Positions 34,204 through 43,479 of a DNA stretch of 46,170 nucleotides are shown piece by piece. The position numbers and the translations under genes were made by a program. Origin of the DNA: DAOMNN01 sp050486545 (GTDB taxonomy: Bacteria > Pseudomonadota > Gammaproteobacteria > Burkholderiales > Rhodocyclaceae). The stretch spans positions 1-46,170 of the forward strand of contig JBJHDM010000024.1 of the NCBI GenBank assembly GCA_050486545.1, given 5' to 3'. Position 1 is the stretch's first letter. Every line of letters begins with the position of its first letter. A model generated the notes under the pieces. It was given only the letters and a program-made list of their open reading frames with translations. It was not told where the DNA came from and searched no databases.

Positions 34204-35298
34204 CTACAGCGCCTGCTCGAGTGCGGCGATGAAGCGCGCATTCTCTTCGGGCAGGCCGATCGACACGCGCAGCCATTCCGGCATGCCGTACCCTCCGATG
34301 GGCCGCACGATCACGCCCTGGCGAAGCAACGCACCGTTGACCTGGGCGGCATTGCCGACCTTGAAGGTCACGAAGTTGCCGGCCGAAGGAATCCAGTCGA
34401 GGCCAAGGCCGGCCAGTGCCGCCGTGATCTGCTCCATGCCGCGGCGATTGACCTCGGCACTGCGCTCGAGAAACTCCTCGTCCCCCAGGGCTGCAGTCGC
34501 CGCGGCCAGCGCGACGCTGTTCACGTTGAAGGGCTGGCGTACCCGGTTCATCAGGTCGACGACATCCTTGTGCCCGATCCCGTAGCCCACGCGCAAGCCC
34601 GCCAGGCCATATGCCTTGGAGAACGTGCGGGACACGAGCAGGTTCGGGAAGCGCTCCAGCCAGGCGATGCTGTCGTAGCGCTGCGCCGGCAGCAGGTACT
34701 CGGTGTAGGCTTCGTCGAGGACAACCAGCACGTGCTCCGGAACCGAGCGGAGGAAGGCCTCGATCTCCTCGCCTGGTACGAACGTCCCGGTGGGATTGTT
34801 CGGGTTGGCAATGAACACGATCCGCGTGTCGGGTTCGATCGCACGCGCCATCGCGGGCAGGTCATGCCCGTAGTCGCGCGCCGGCACTTCGATACAGCGC
34901 CCTCCAGCGGCAATCGTCGCAAGCGGATAGACGGCGAACGCATGCTGCGCGAAAACCGACGAGTGCCCGGCACCCAGAAAAGCCCGTGCGGCCAGTTCGA
35001 GCACGTCGTTCGATCCGTTGCCGAGCACGAGTCGGTCCTGCCCCACTCCGAACCGCCGCCCAAGCGCCTCCTTCAACTCGAACCCGTTCCCGTCGGGGTA
35101 GCGTTCGATCGACGTCAGGGCATCGATCGCCGCCTCGCGGGCGCGTGGGCTCATGCCGAGCGGGTTCTCGTTCGAAGCGAGCTTGACGATGTTCGCCTCC
35201 ACGAGCCCCATTTCCCGGGCAAGCTCGCCGATGGGTTTTCCCGGCTGGTAGGGCGAGATCGATCGAACGTAGTCGGGTGCCTGGCTGGCAATGCTCAT
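34204..35298 (-). CDS. hisC: Histidinol-phosphate aminotransferase (aromatic operon copy)
   Basis: A 364-residue class I/II aminotransferase. PLP lysine K228 is in SRTFSKAYGLAGLRVGYG, with NPNNPTG at 166-172 and the N-terminal KLASNENPLG. Its place between pheA and tyrA suggests it also, or mainly, transaminates aromatic keto acids (prephenate or phenylpyruvate), as for HisC2/AroJ-like paralogues. The start ATG 35298 has AGGAGA upstream. Confidence 0.9.
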   Translation of the reverse strand: MSIASQAPDYVRSISPYQPGKPIGELAREMGLVEANIVKLASNENPLGMSPRAREAAIDALTSIERYPDGNGFELKEALGRRFGVGQDRLVLGNGSNDVLELAARAFLGAGHSSVFAQHAFAVYPLATIAAGGRCIEVPARDYGHDLPAMARAIEPDTRIVFIANPNNPTGTFVPGEEIEAFLRSVPEHVLVVLDEAYTEYLLPAQRYDSIAWLERFPNLLVSRTFSKAYGLAGLRVGYGIGHKDVVDLMNRVRQPFNVNSVALAAATAALGDEEFLERSAEVNRRGMEQITAALAGLGLDWIPSAGNFVTFKVGNAAQVNGALLRQGVIVRPIGGYGMPEWLRVSIGLPEENARFIAALEQAL

Positions 35299-35346
35299 GA
35301 CTGTCTCCTGTTGCGCGTATTCGTTGGACCGTGATCCGGGCGACAC

Positions 35347-36411
35347 TCAGATCGCGGCTACGGGGTAGGACCCGAGGACCTTGACGAAGGCGGCCTTCTG
35401 CTCCAGTTCCTTCAGCGATTCGGCCACGTTCGGTTCCTGCTGGTGTCCTTCCAGATCGATGTAGAAGACGTACTCCCACAAACCGCTCCGGGCCGGTCGC
35501 GACTGCAACTTGGTCATGCTGACCCCGTGGCGGGCGAAGGGCTCGAGCAGATTCAGCATCGCACCGGGACGGTTGACGGCCGAGCACACCAGCGACGTCT
35601 TGTCGCTTCCCGAGGGGCCCGCATCGTGATGACCGATCACCAGGAAGCGCGTGGTGTTCTTGGGATCGTCCTCGATGCTCGCGGCCAGCACGTTCAGGCC
35701 GTACAACTCGGCGGCGGCCTCACCGGCGATCGCGCACGACTCGGGGTCCTCGGAAGCCAGCCTGGCCGCTTCGGCATTGCTCGCCACGGGCACGCGGGGG
35801 AGATTGGCCAGGTTGCGGTTCAGCCACTCATGGCACTGTGCGAGAGACTGCGCATGCGAATAGAGGCGCTTGGCCGCACCAATGCCGTCGGCCTTGGACA
35901 GCAGATGCTGGTGGATGCGCAAGGTCACTTCACCGCAGATGCGCAGTGGGTTGGCCAGCAGGAGGTCGAGCGTGCCGCCCACCGCCCCTTCGGTCGAATT
36001 CTCGACGGGAACGACGCCGTAGTCGACGTTGCCGGCTTCGACCGCGCGGAAGACGTCGTCGATCGTCGCCAGCGGCATGAAATTCGGCGCGGAGCCGAAA
36101 TGCTTGCGCGACGCGCTTTCCGAAAACGTCCCTGCCGGGCCGAGGTAGGCCACCTTCAAGGGTTGCTCGAGCGCCAGGCAGGCGGACATGATCTCGCGGA
36201 ACACCCGCTGCACTGCCTGGTCGGGCAAGGGGCCCGGGTTCGAGTCGGCCAGCCGCCGCAACACCTGCGCTTCGCGCTCGGGACGATAGAGGTTGCCCTG
36301 CTTGATCTCGCCGATACGCTGCGCATGCTGTGCACGCTCCGCAAGCCGCGCGAGGATCTCCTCGTCGAGCCGGTCGATGTTGTTCCTCAGGTTCAGCAAT
36401 TCGTCGCTCAT
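35347..36411 (-). CDS. pheA: Chorismate mutase/prephenate dehydratase (P-protein)
   Basis: A 354-residue bifunctional enzyme. An AroQ chorismate mutase is at about 1-85 (LLNLRNNIDRLDEEILARLA). Prephenate dehydratase lies at about 90-270 (YLGPAGTFSESASRKHFG, VVPVENSTEGAVGGTLD, NTTRFLVIG). A C-terminal ACT domain binds phenylalanine for feedback control. The start ATG 36411 lies 8 bp past the serC stop and is preferred over an in-frame TTG at 36423. Confidence 0.95.
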   Translation of the reverse strand: MSDELLNLRNNIDRLDEEILARLAERAQHAQRIGEIKQGNLYRPEREAQVLRRLADSNPGPLPDQAVQRVFREIMSACLALEQPLKVAYLGPAGTFSESASRKHFGSAPNFMPLATIDDVFRAVEAGNVDYGVVPVENSTEGAVGGTLDLLLANPLRICGEVTLRIHQHLLSKADGIGAAKRLYSHAQSLAQCHEWLNRNLANLPRVPVASNAEAARLASEDPESCAIAGEAAAELYGLNVLAASIEDDPKNTTRFLVIGHHDAGPSGSDKTSLVCSAVNRPGAMLNLLEPFARHGVSMTKLQSRPARSGLWEYVFYIDLEGHQQEPNVAESLKELEQKAAFVKVLGSYPVAAI

Positions 36412-36419
36412 GCTCGCCC

Positions 36420-37535
36420 TCAAGCCCGATCCGTTCCGCCGTGACGTTGCGCAAAACCGCGCATGTAGTCGATCAGGGCACGCACGCCGGCCAACGGCAT
36501 CGCGTTGTAGATCGACGCACGCATCCCGCCGACCGACTTGTGCCCCTTGAGCTGGACGAGCCCTGCGGCCGTCGCCCCGGCAAGGAAGGCGGCATCGAGG
36601 GCGTCGTCGCGGAGCCGGAACGGCACGTTCATCCTGGAACGCGACGCCGGCTCCACATCATTGACGTAGAAATCGGAAGTGTCGATGAAATCGTACAGCA
36701 AGCGTGCCTTTTCGACGTTGGCTGCCTCGATCGCGGCAATTCCGCCCTGCTCCTTCAGCCACTGGAACACGAGCCCGGCCACGTAGATCGAAAACGTCGG
36801 CGGCGTGTTGAGCATCGAATCGTGGTCGGCCATCACGCGATAGTTCATGACGCCGGGCGTTCCCGTCCACGCACGGTCGAGCAGATCCTCGCGGATGATC
36901 GCGATCACGAGTCCGGAAGGACCGATGTTCTTCTGCGCGCCGGCGTAGATCATTCCGTATGCCGAGACATCGACGGGCCGCGACAGGATGTGCGAGGACA
37001 TGTCCGCCACCAGCGGCACCCCGTTCGCGGGAAGGCCGGCAGCCGACTGTACCTCGACGCCATGGATGGTTTCATTCGTGCAGAGGTGGAGGTAGGCGGC
37101 GTCCGGATCGAGATCCATCTCGTCGACCGGAAGCAGGCGCCTGAAGCCGGACGATTCGGTCGAGCCGGCCAGCCGGACACTTCCACCGATTGCGGCAGCG
37201 AGTCGGGTGGCCTCGGCGTAGGCCTTGGCCGACCAGGATCCGGTGACCAGGTAATCGGCCGAACGCCCCGCCAGAAGGTTCATCGGGATCTGCGCGAACT
37301 GCTGGGTCGCCCCGCCCTGCAGGAAGAGAACCACGTAGTTGGCCGGTACGTCCAGCAGTTCCCTCAGGTCGGCCTCGGCCTGCCGGACGATGGACGTAAA
37401 CTCCTTGCCACGATGGCTCATCTCCATCACGCCGCAACCCGCGCCGCGCCAATCCAGCATCTCGCGTGCGGCCTGGCTCAGGACCGGTTCAGGCAGGGTC
37501 GCCGGTCCGGCGCTGAAGTTGAATACCCGGCTCAC
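36420..37535 (-). CDS. serC: Phosphoserine aminotransferase, GTG start
   Basis: A 371-codon PLP enzyme of serine and pyridoxal phosphate synthesis. The N-terminus RVFNFSAGPATLPEPVL, the motif EMSHRGKEF and the PLP lysine in YAGAQKNIGPSGL are typical. The start is GTG at 37535, five bases after the gyrA stop, with its AGGAG site formed by the last gyrA codons, so it is translationally coupled to gyrA. It precedes pheA by 8 bp. Confidence 0.95.
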   Translation of the reverse strand: MSRVFNFSAGPATLPEPVLSQAAREMLDWRGAGCGVMEMSHRGKEFTSIVRQAEADLRELLDVPANYVVLFLQGGATQQFAQIPMNLLAGRSADYLVTGSWSAKAYAEATRLAAAIGGSVRLAGSTESSGFRRLLPVDEMDLDPDAAYLHLCTNETIHGVEVQSAAGLPANGVPLVADMSSHILSRPVDVSAYGMIYAGAQKNIGPSGLVIAIIREDLLDRAWTGTPGVMNYRVMADHDSMLNTPPTFSIYVAGLVFQWLKEQGGIAAIEAANVEKARLLYDFIDTSDFYVNDVEPASRSRMNVPFRLRDDALDAAFLAGATAAGLVQLKGHKSVGGMRASIYNAMPLAGVRALIDYMRGFAQRHGGTDRA

Positions 37536-37540
37536 CCTGG

Positions 37541-40198
37541 TTACTCCTGGCCTTGCGGTTCCGAATCCGCGTCACGATCCGCATCACCGTCCTCGCCAGC
37601 GCCCGATTCCCCAACCTGCTCGCCGGCCTCGCCCTCAGCCGACAGTTTCTCGAGGGTGTCGTCCGCGTCGGATTCGGCGACTTTCTCGATCCCGGCCAGG
37701 AAGGTCCCCTCGTCGAGGTTGATCAGGGTGACCCCCTGGGTTGCGCGCCCGAGTTCGCGAATGTCGGCCACACGGGTGCGGATCAGGACCCCGCCGGTCG
37801 AAATGAGCATGACCTCGTCGCTCGGCTCGACCAGGCAAGCGCCGACGAGCCGGCCATTGCGATCGGAGGTCTGGATCGCGATCATGCCCTTGGTACCACG
37901 GCTGTGGCGGGTGTACTCGCCCACCGGCGTGCGCTTGCCGTAGCCGTTCTCGGTGGCCGTCAGCACGCAGGTCTCGTCGTCCTTGGTGACCAGCATCGCG
38001 ATCACGCGCTGCCCGTCCTCGATGTTCATTCCGCGCACACCACGCGCCTCGCGCCCCATCGGGCGTACGTCGGACTCGGGGAAACGGACCGCCTTGCCGG
38101 CATCCGAGAACAGCATCACGTCACACTCGCCATCGGTGATCGCGACTCCCACGAGGTGATCGCCGTCGTCGAGATGGACGGCGATGATCCCCGCCTTGCG
38201 GGGGTTCGAGAACGCAGTCAGGGCGGTCTTCTTCACCGTGCCGCCGGTCGTGGCCATGAACACGAAGTGGTTGTCGTCGAAACCCTGCACCGGAAGCACT
38301 GCGGTGATCTTCTCGCCCTCGAGCAACGGGAAGAGGTTGACGATCGGCTTGCCGCGCGCGTTGCGTGCGCCCTCGGGGACTTCATAGACCTTGAGCCAAT
38401 AGACACGACCCCGATTGGAAAAGCACAGGATGTAGTCGTGCGTGTTGGCCACGAACAAGCGGTCGATGAAATCGTCGTCCTTCATCCCGGTCGCCTGCTT
38501 GCCTCGTCCGCCGCGCCGCTGGGAGCGGTAATCGGCCAGCGGCTGGCGCTTGAAATAGCCGCCATGGGACAGGGTGACGACCATGTCTTCGGGCGCGATC
38601 AGGTCCTCGATGTTGATCTCGGCGGTGTTGAGCACGATCTCCGAACGGCGCGGATCGCCGAACTGGTTGCGGATCGCGGACAGCTCCTCGGCGATGATCG
38701 CGGTGATGCGTTCGGGGCGCGCCAGGATATCGAGCAGATCCGTGATCAGCGCCATGACTTCACGGTACTCGCCAACGATCTTGTCCTGCTCGAGACCCGT
38801 CAGGCGCTGCAGGCGAAGTTCCAGGATCGCCTGGGCCTGCACTTCGGACAGGCGGTAGCCCTGGGCCGACAGGCCGAACTCCGGCGCAAGCCCCTCGGGT
38901 CGGTAGCTGTCCGATGCGGCGCGGGCAAGCATCTCCTCGACGAGCGCGGAGCGCCAGGTGCGCGCCAGCAGCGCCTGCTTCGCGTCGGCCGGGGTCGGTG
39001 CGGCCTTGATCAGTGCGATGACCTCATCGACGTTGGACAGCGCCACCGCGAGCCCTTCGAGCACGTGGCCACGATCGCGCGCCTTGCGCAGTTCGAATAC
39101 GGTGCGGCGGGTAACCACCTCGCGCCGATGCGACAGGAAGCAGTCGAGCATCTGCCGAAGATTGAGCGTGCGCGGCTTGCCGTCGACCAGCGCCACCATG
39201 TTCATGCCGAAGGTGTCCTGCAACTGCGTGTGCTTGAACAGGTTGTTCAGCACCACCTCGGGCACTTCGTTTCGCTTGAGCTCGATGACGACCCGCATGC
39301 CGGACTTGTCGGACTCGTCGCGGATCTCGCTGATGCCTTCGATCTTCTTCTCGTTGACCAGCTCGGCCATGCGCTCGAGCAGGGTGCGCTTGTTCACTTG
39401 ATAGGGCAACTCGTCGACGATGATCGCCTGGCGGCTGCCGCGCTCGAGGTCCTCGAAGTGCGTGCGCGCCCGCATGACCACGCGACCGCGGCCGGTGCGG
39501 TAGCCGTCATGCACGCCCGACAGGCCGTAGATCAGTCCCGCCGTGGGAAAGTCCGGCGCCTGGATGATGCCGATCAGCGTGTCGATGTCGGTGTCGGGCT
39601 GCTCGAGCAGCCGCAGGCAGGCATCGATGACCTCGACGAGGTTGTGCGGCGGAATGTTGGTCGCCATCCCGACCGCGATCCCCGACGAACCGTTGATGAG
39701 CAGGTTCGGAATCCTCGCCGGCAGGATCAGCGGCTCTTTCTCGGAGCCGTCGTAGTTGGGTCCGAAATCGACCGTCTCCTTGTCGATGTCGCCGAGCAGC
39801 TCATGACCGATCCGCGCCATGCGGATTTCGGTGTATCGCATCGCCGCCGCGTTGTCGCCATCGACCGAGCCGAAGTTGCCCTGGCCATCGACGAGCATGT
39901 AGCGCAGCGAGAAGTCCTGCGCCATGCGGACGATCGTGTCATAGACCGCGGAATCACCATGCGGATGGTACTTGCCGATCACATCGCCGACGATGCGCGC
40001 CGACTTCTTGTAGGGCCGGTTCCAGTCGTTCGAGAGTTCATGCATCGCGAACAACACGCGTCGATGCACCGGCTTGAGTCCATCTCGCGCGTCCGGAAGT
40101 GCGCGCCCCACAATCACGCTCATCGCGTAATCCAGGTAGGAGTGGCGCATCTCCTCCTCGAGGCTGATCGGCAGGGTTTCCTTGGCGAACGGGGTCAT
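37541..40198 (-). CDS. gyrA: DNA gyrase subunit A
   Basis: An 885-residue type II topoisomerase subunit. The catalytic Tyr122 is in AAAMRYTEIR. The quinolone-determining region reads KYHPHGDSAVYD with Ser83 and Asp87, the sensitive (wild-type) residues in E. coli numbering. A coiled coil at about 365-490 precedes the C-terminal pinwheel, with the GyrA box SQRRGGRGKQATG at about 555. The acidic tail (EDGDADRDADSE) is normal. Start ATG 40198; a GTG one codon upstream is also possible. It is the first gene of the long minus-strand run. Confidence 0.97.
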   Translation of the reverse strand: MTPFAKETLPISLEEEMRHSYLDYAMSVIVGRALPDARDGLKPVHRRVLFAMHELSNDWNRPYKKSARIVGDVIGKYHPHGDSAVYDTIVRMAQDFSLRYMLVDGQGNFGSVDGDNAAAMRYTEIRMARIGHELLGDIDKETVDFGPNYDGSEKEPLILPARIPNLLINGSSGIAVGMATNIPPHNLVEVIDACLRLLEQPDTDIDTLIGIIQAPDFPTAGLIYGLSGVHDGYRTGRGRVVMRARTHFEDLERGSRQAIIVDELPYQVNKRTLLERMAELVNEKKIEGISEIRDESDKSGMRVVIELKRNEVPEVVLNNLFKHTQLQDTFGMNMVALVDGKPRTLNLRQMLDCFLSHRREVVTRRTVFELRKARDRGHVLEGLAVALSNVDEVIALIKAAPTPADAKQALLARTWRSALVEEMLARAASDSYRPEGLAPEFGLSAQGYRLSEVQAQAILELRLQRLTGLEQDKIVGEYREVMALITDLLDILARPERITAIIAEELSAIRNQFGDPRRSEIVLNTAEINIEDLIAPEDMVVTLSHGGYFKRQPLADYRSQRRGGRGKQATGMKDDDFIDRLFVANTHDYILCFSNRGRVYWLKVYEVPEGARNARGKPIVNLFPLLEGEKITAVLPVQGFDDNHFVFMATTGGTVKKTALTAFSNPRKAGIIAVHLDDGDHLVGVAITDGECDVMLFSDAGKAVRFPESDVRPMGREARGVRGMNIEDGQRVIAMLVTKDDETCVLTATENGYGKRTPVGEYTRHSRGTKGMIAIQTSDRNGRLVGACLVEPSDEVMLISTGGVLIRTRVADIRELGRATQGVTLINLDEGTFLAGIEKVAESDADDTLEKLSAEGEAGEQVGESGAGEDGDADRDADSEPQGQE

Positions 40199-40329
40199 CA
40201 CGAATGGGCGGCATCGGCCGCGTTGAACAAAACACGAAATTTTACCATGTCCGACATGCGAACCGGCTCGCTTCCGACCTCAGCCAATCCGGAGCAGCAC
40301 ATCCCCGATTCGACCCCGAATGGCCTGAA

Positions 40330-40344
40330 CCGTGGCGTCCACGG
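40330..40344. promoter_or_regulatory. Perfect inverted repeat upstream of the first OmpA gene
   Basis: CCGTGG-CGT-CCACGG (40330-40344) lies in the 241-bp divergent gyrA/ompA gap, with another CCGTGG at 40359-40364. TATGCTTAAAT at about 40371-40381 could supply a -10 for the OmpA gene. It may be a repressor site or an RNA hairpin. No other feature is seen in this gap. Confidence 0.35.
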
Positions 40345-40439
40345 CGACATGCTGTGCAACCGTGGGTGAATATGCTTAAATCTGACCGCAAGCAAAAACA
40401 ATCGCACGTAATCCCTACGTCACGTTCAGTGGAGGAAAC

Positions 40440-41147
40440 ATGAATCTCGGAAAACTGGCTCGCCCGTTCGCCCTCGGCCTGCTCGTCGCCGCGTCTTCGA
40501 TGACTGCGCAAGCGAACGACGTCGTCGTGGAACGCTCCGGTGTCGTCCCCTACGTCATCGATGCCCGCAACGTCGTCGCCCGCAGTGGTGCCGGACTGTG
40601 CTGGCGGACGGGTTTCTGGACGCCCGCAGCGGCCGAGACCGCCATGGCCGGGCAGTTCCCGGTCGGCTGTGCCTGCGACAGCGATATCGTCCCGCAGGCC
40701 AAGTGCGTCGACGCGCCGGCCCCGGCGCCCGCACCGGCAGCCGCGCCGGCCCCGGCCGCACCGACCACGGTCACCCTCTCGGCCAAGGCCCTGTTCGGTT
40801 TCGATCGTGCCGTCCTGACGCCGGAAGGCAAGGCCGCCATCGACCGTGAAGTCATCGCCAAGCTGCCGCAGGTCGGCGCGCTTCAGATGGTGACGATCGA
40901 AGGGCATACAGACCGCATCGGATCCCACCCGTACAACCAGGCCCTCTCCGAGCGTCGTGCCGAAGCGGTCAAGGCCTATCTGGTCGAGCGCGGCGTCAGC
41001 GCCGACCTGATCGACACGATGGGCTATGGCAAGACGAGTCCGGTTCCTGGCGTCAGCTGCCCCGACACGCTCAGCCGGGCCCGCCTGATCGAGTGCCTCG
41101 AACCGCATCGTCGCGTCGAGGTGACGATCCGGGCCAAGGCCAACTGA
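40440..41147 (+). CDS. OmpA-family outer membrane protein, copy 1
   Basis: A 235-residue protein. A signal peptide is at about 1-25 (ALGLLVAASSMTAQA). A 55-residue N-terminal domain carries three cysteines (SGAGLCWRTGF, GCACDSD), then comes a Pro/Ala linker (APAPAPAP-type). An OmpA C-terminal peptidoglycan-binding domain at about 110-235 contains IEGHTDRIGSHPYNQALSE and RAEAVKAYL. A second Cys pair (VSCPDTL, IECLEP) lies in its last loop, probably a disulfide. No eight-stranded barrel is present. The start has GGAGG. It is 91% identical to the paralogue at 42643 over the 55-residue domain. Confidence 0.92.
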   Translation: MNLGKLARPFALGLLVAASSMTAQANDVVVERSGVVPYVIDARNVVARSGAGLCWRTGFWTPAAAETAMAGQFPVGCACDSDIVPQAKCVDAPAPAPAPAAAPAPAAPTTVTLSAKALFGFDRAVLTPEGKAAIDREVIAKLPQVGALQMVTIEGHTDRIGSHPYNQALSERRAEAVKAYLVERGVSADLIDTMGYGKTSPVPGVSCPDTLSRARLIECLEPHRRVEVTIRAKAN

Positions 41148-41167
41148 ACCCGGCGAACCACAAGCCG

Positions 41168-41193
41168 ACAACCCCGCCTCCCGGCGGGGTTGT
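41168..41193 (+). terminator. Hairpin after OmpA copy 1
   Basis: The 11-bp stem ACAACCCCGCC/GGCGGGGTTGT (loop TCCC) begins 20 bp past the stop. It lacks a T tract and lies only 17 bp before the next start, so some readthrough is likely. Confidence 0.65.
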
Positions 41194-41210
41194 CCGTTTG
41201 GAGCGATGAC

Positions 41211-42530
41211 ATGCACGAATCCGTGGACCTGCTGATCCAAGCACGCTGGGTCATTCCCGTGGAGCCGGACGACACCGTCCTGCAGCACCATGCGGTAGCA
41301 GTGCGCGACGGGGTCATCGTGGACGTCGTTCCCCAGGAAGTGGCGAACGAACGCTTCCGCAGCGAGCGGACGGTCAGCCTCCCCGAGCACGTTCTCATCC
41401 CCGGGCTGATCAACCTTCACACGCATGCGGCCATGACGCTGATGCGCGGGATCGCCGACGACCTGCCGCTGATGCGATGGCTCGAAGAAGCGATCTGGCC
41501 CGCGGAGGGACGTTTCGTGTCCCGCGCCTTCGTTCGCGACGGGACCTTGCTCGCGGCAGCCGAAATGCTGCGCGGTGGCGTCACGACCTGCAACGACATG
41601 TACTTCTATCCGGATGCCGCGGCCGAAGCCTTCAGTGAGGCCGGCATGCGCGCCGTCGTCGGGGTGGCGGTACTCGACTTTCCGACCCCGTATGCCTCGG
41701 GTGCGGACGAGTATTTCCGCAAAGGCCTGAGGGCACGGGACGAATGGCGGACACACCCGCACATTCGTTTCGCGATCGCGCCTCATGCGCCCTATACGGT
41801 TTCGGACGAATCCCTGGTTCGGGTCGTCAGCCTTGCAGCCGAACTCGACAGCCCCATCCACATCCATATCCACGAAACCGCACGCGAGATCGCCGATTCG
41901 CTCGCGCAGTTCGGTGTTCGCCCGCTCGCCCGCCTTGCACGCCTCGGCGTCCTCGGCAGCAATTTCATCGGGGTGCACGCCGTCCATCTGGACACGACCG
42001 ACCTGGAACTGCTGGGCCGCTACAACTGCAGCATCGCGCACTGCCCGACCTCGAACATGAAGCTCGCCAGCGGCATCGCCCCGGTCGCCACCTTGCTCGC
42101 TGCGGGAATCCGGACTGGTCTGGGAACCGATGGCGCGGCCAGCAACAACCGTCTCGACATGTTTCAGGAAATGCGCCACGCAGCCTTGCTCGCCAAGGTA
42201 TCAACCCAGGACGCGACCGCCGTCCCGGCCCATACCGCACTCCGCATGGCCACGCTGAACGCGGCGTCCGCGCTGGGTCTCGACGATCTCGTGGGCTCGA
42301 TCGAATCCGGAAAACGCGCCGACCTCTGCGCCGTCAGCCTCGCGAGCCCCGAAACGCGTCCGTGCTTCGACCCGGCCTCCCATCTGGTCTATGTTGCCGG
42401 CCGGGAACAGGTCTCGCATGTCTGGGTCGACGGTGCGCTCCGTGTGGACAATGGAGAACTGCTGTTGCAAAACCACAACAATGAATTGATTGGCATCTCC
42501 ACGTTGTGGCAGACTAAACTACAGTGCTGA
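41211..42530 (+). CDS. mtaD: MtaD-type deaminase (methylthioadenosine/S-adenosylhomocysteine)
   Basis: A 439-residue amidohydrolase. The metal-binding HxH is in LINLHTHAAMTLMRG, the third His in HIHIHETARE, another in GVHAVHLD, and the catalytic Asp in GLGTDGAASNNRLDMF. This is the MtaD/TRZ-ATZ pattern, deaminating 5-methylthioadenosine or S-adenosylhomocysteine; guanine-like or other aminohydrolase substrates cannot be excluded. The start ATG 41211 has GGAG 9 nt upstream. It is flanked on both sides by OmpA paralogues. Confidence 0.88.
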   Translation: MHESVDLLIQARWVIPVEPDDTVLQHHAVAVRDGVIVDVVPQEVANERFRSERTVSLPEHVLIPGLINLHTHAAMTLMRGIADDLPLMRWLEEAIWPAEGRFVSRAFVRDGTLLAAAEMLRGGVTTCNDMYFYPDAAAEAFSEAGMRAVVGVAVLDFPTPYASGADEYFRKGLRARDEWRTHPHIRFAIAPHAPYTVSDESLVRVVSLAAELDSPIHIHIHETAREIADSLAQFGVRPLARLARLGVLGSNFIGVHAVHLDTTDLELLGRYNCSIAHCPTSNMKLASGIAPVATLLAAGIRTGLGTDGAASNNRLDMFQEMRHAALLAKVSTQDATAVPAHTALRMATLNAASALGLDDLVGSIESGKRADLCAVSLASPETRPCFDPASHLVYVAGREQVSHVWVDGALRVDNGELLLQNHNNELIGISTLWQTKLQC

Positions 42531-42540
42531 ATGCAAGAAT

Positions 42541-42570
42541 TTGACTTGTTCTTCATTCATGCGGTTTCAT
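42541..42570 (+). promoter_or_regulatory. Candidate promoter of OmpA copy 2
   Basis: TTGACT (42541-42546) and TTTCAT (42565-42570) are spaced 18 bp, in the 112-bp gap before the second OmpA gene. The -35 is strong and the -10 poor. A CGAAG/CTTCG hairpin lies downstream in the leader. Confidence 0.35.
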
Positions 42571-42642
42571 CCCGTAATGGCGACGAAGAACTTCGCCTGA
42601 GTGAATGACACTTGCACGTTCCATCCCTTCGACGAGGAAACC

Positions 42643-43350
42643 ATGATCAAACAAACCAAGAAACACATGAAGATGCTCATGCTGGCGGCGGTTGCCTCGC
42701 TTGGCTTCTCGGCTCCCGCTTTCGCCCAGGACATCAAGGTCGACGGTACCGGCGTCATTCCGTACGTCATTGACGCACGCAACGTGGTGGCGCGCAGCGG
42801 CGCCGGCCTGTGCTGGCGCACCGGCTTCTGGAGCCCTGCGGCGGCTGAGTCGGCCATGGCCGGGCAGTTCCCGGTCGGTTGCGCCTGCGACAGCGACATC
42901 GTCCCGGCAGAGAAATGCACCGAAGTCGCCGCGGCCCCGGCCCCGGCCCCCGCTCCGGCCCCGCAGCCGACCGCCGAGAAGGTCAAGCTGTCGGCCGATG
43001 CTTTGTTCGACTTCGACAAGGCCGTGCTGAAGCCCGAAGGCATGCAGCGCCTCGACCAGCTCGCCAACCAGGCGCGCGCGATCAAGCTCGAGGTCGTCCT
43101 GGCCGTCGGCCACACCGACCGTATCGGCAGTGACGCGTACAACCAGCGTCTGTCCGAGCGTCGTGCCGAAGCGGTCAAGACCTACCTGGTGTCCAGGGGC
43201 GTCGAAGCCAACCGCATCTACACCGAAGGCAAGGGCAAGACCCAGCCGGTGACCGGTACGGCATGCGACGGCGTTCGTGGCCGCACCGCTCTCATCGAGT
43301 GCCTGCAGCCGGACCGCCGTGTGGAAGTGGAAGTGATCGGCACCCGCTGA
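42643..43350 (+). CDS. OmpA-family outer membrane protein, copy 2
   Basis: A 235-residue paralogue of the protein at 40440, with the same layout. The signal peptide ends ...SLGFSAPAFAQ. The Cys-containing N-terminal domain is SGAGLCWRTGFWSPAAAE to GCACDSDIVP. The linker is Pro/Ala-rich, and the OmpA domain carries AVGHTDRIGSDAYNQRLSE and IECLQPDRRVEVEV. Fifty of 55 residues of the N-terminal domain match copy 1, mostly with synonymous base changes, while the signal peptides and OmpA domains have diverged more. The start ATG 42643 has GAGG upstream. Confidence 0.93.
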   Translation: MIKQTKKHMKMLMLAAVASLGFSAPAFAQDIKVDGTGVIPYVIDARNVVARSGAGLCWRTGFWSPAAAESAMAGQFPVGCACDSDIVPAEKCTEVAAAPAPAPAPAPQPTAEKVKLSADALFDFDKAVLKPEGMQRLDQLANQARAIKLEVVLAVGHTDRIGSDAYNQRLSERRAEAVKTYLVSRGVEANRIYTEGKGKTQPVTGTACDGVRGRTALIECLQPDRRVEVEVIGTR

Positions 43351-43373
43351 TCCCGGCTCTTCCGGTGTTCTCG

Positions 43374-43397
43374 AAAGCCCTGCTTCGGCAGGGCTTT
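43374..43397 (+). terminator. Rho-independent terminator after OmpA copy 2
   Basis: The 10-bp stem AAAGCCCTGC/GCAGGGCTTT with a TTCG tetraloop is followed by TTCATTT, beginning 24 bp past the stop. Confidence 0.88.
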
Positions 43398-43479
43398 TTC
43401 ATTTGGTGTAAAGTCCGGAACGCATTCCGCCCGGAACACTCACATTCCCACTCCCATACGACGAGCAGACCGAATCCGC

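Noticed and set aside
37541..40198. Possible quinolone-resistance allele of gyrA
   Set aside because: The codons for residues 83 and 87 encode Ser and Asp, the sensitive forms in E. coli numbering.
37553..40369. 938-codon plus-strand open frame opposite gyrA
   Set aside because: It is an antisense shadow in G+C-rich DNA; the gyrA frame has every catalytic and structural motif.
40715..40770. Microsatellite-like GCC/CCG repeats in the ompA genes
   Set aside because: These simply encode Ala-Pro linkers between two domains and do not show the regular units of a contingency locus.
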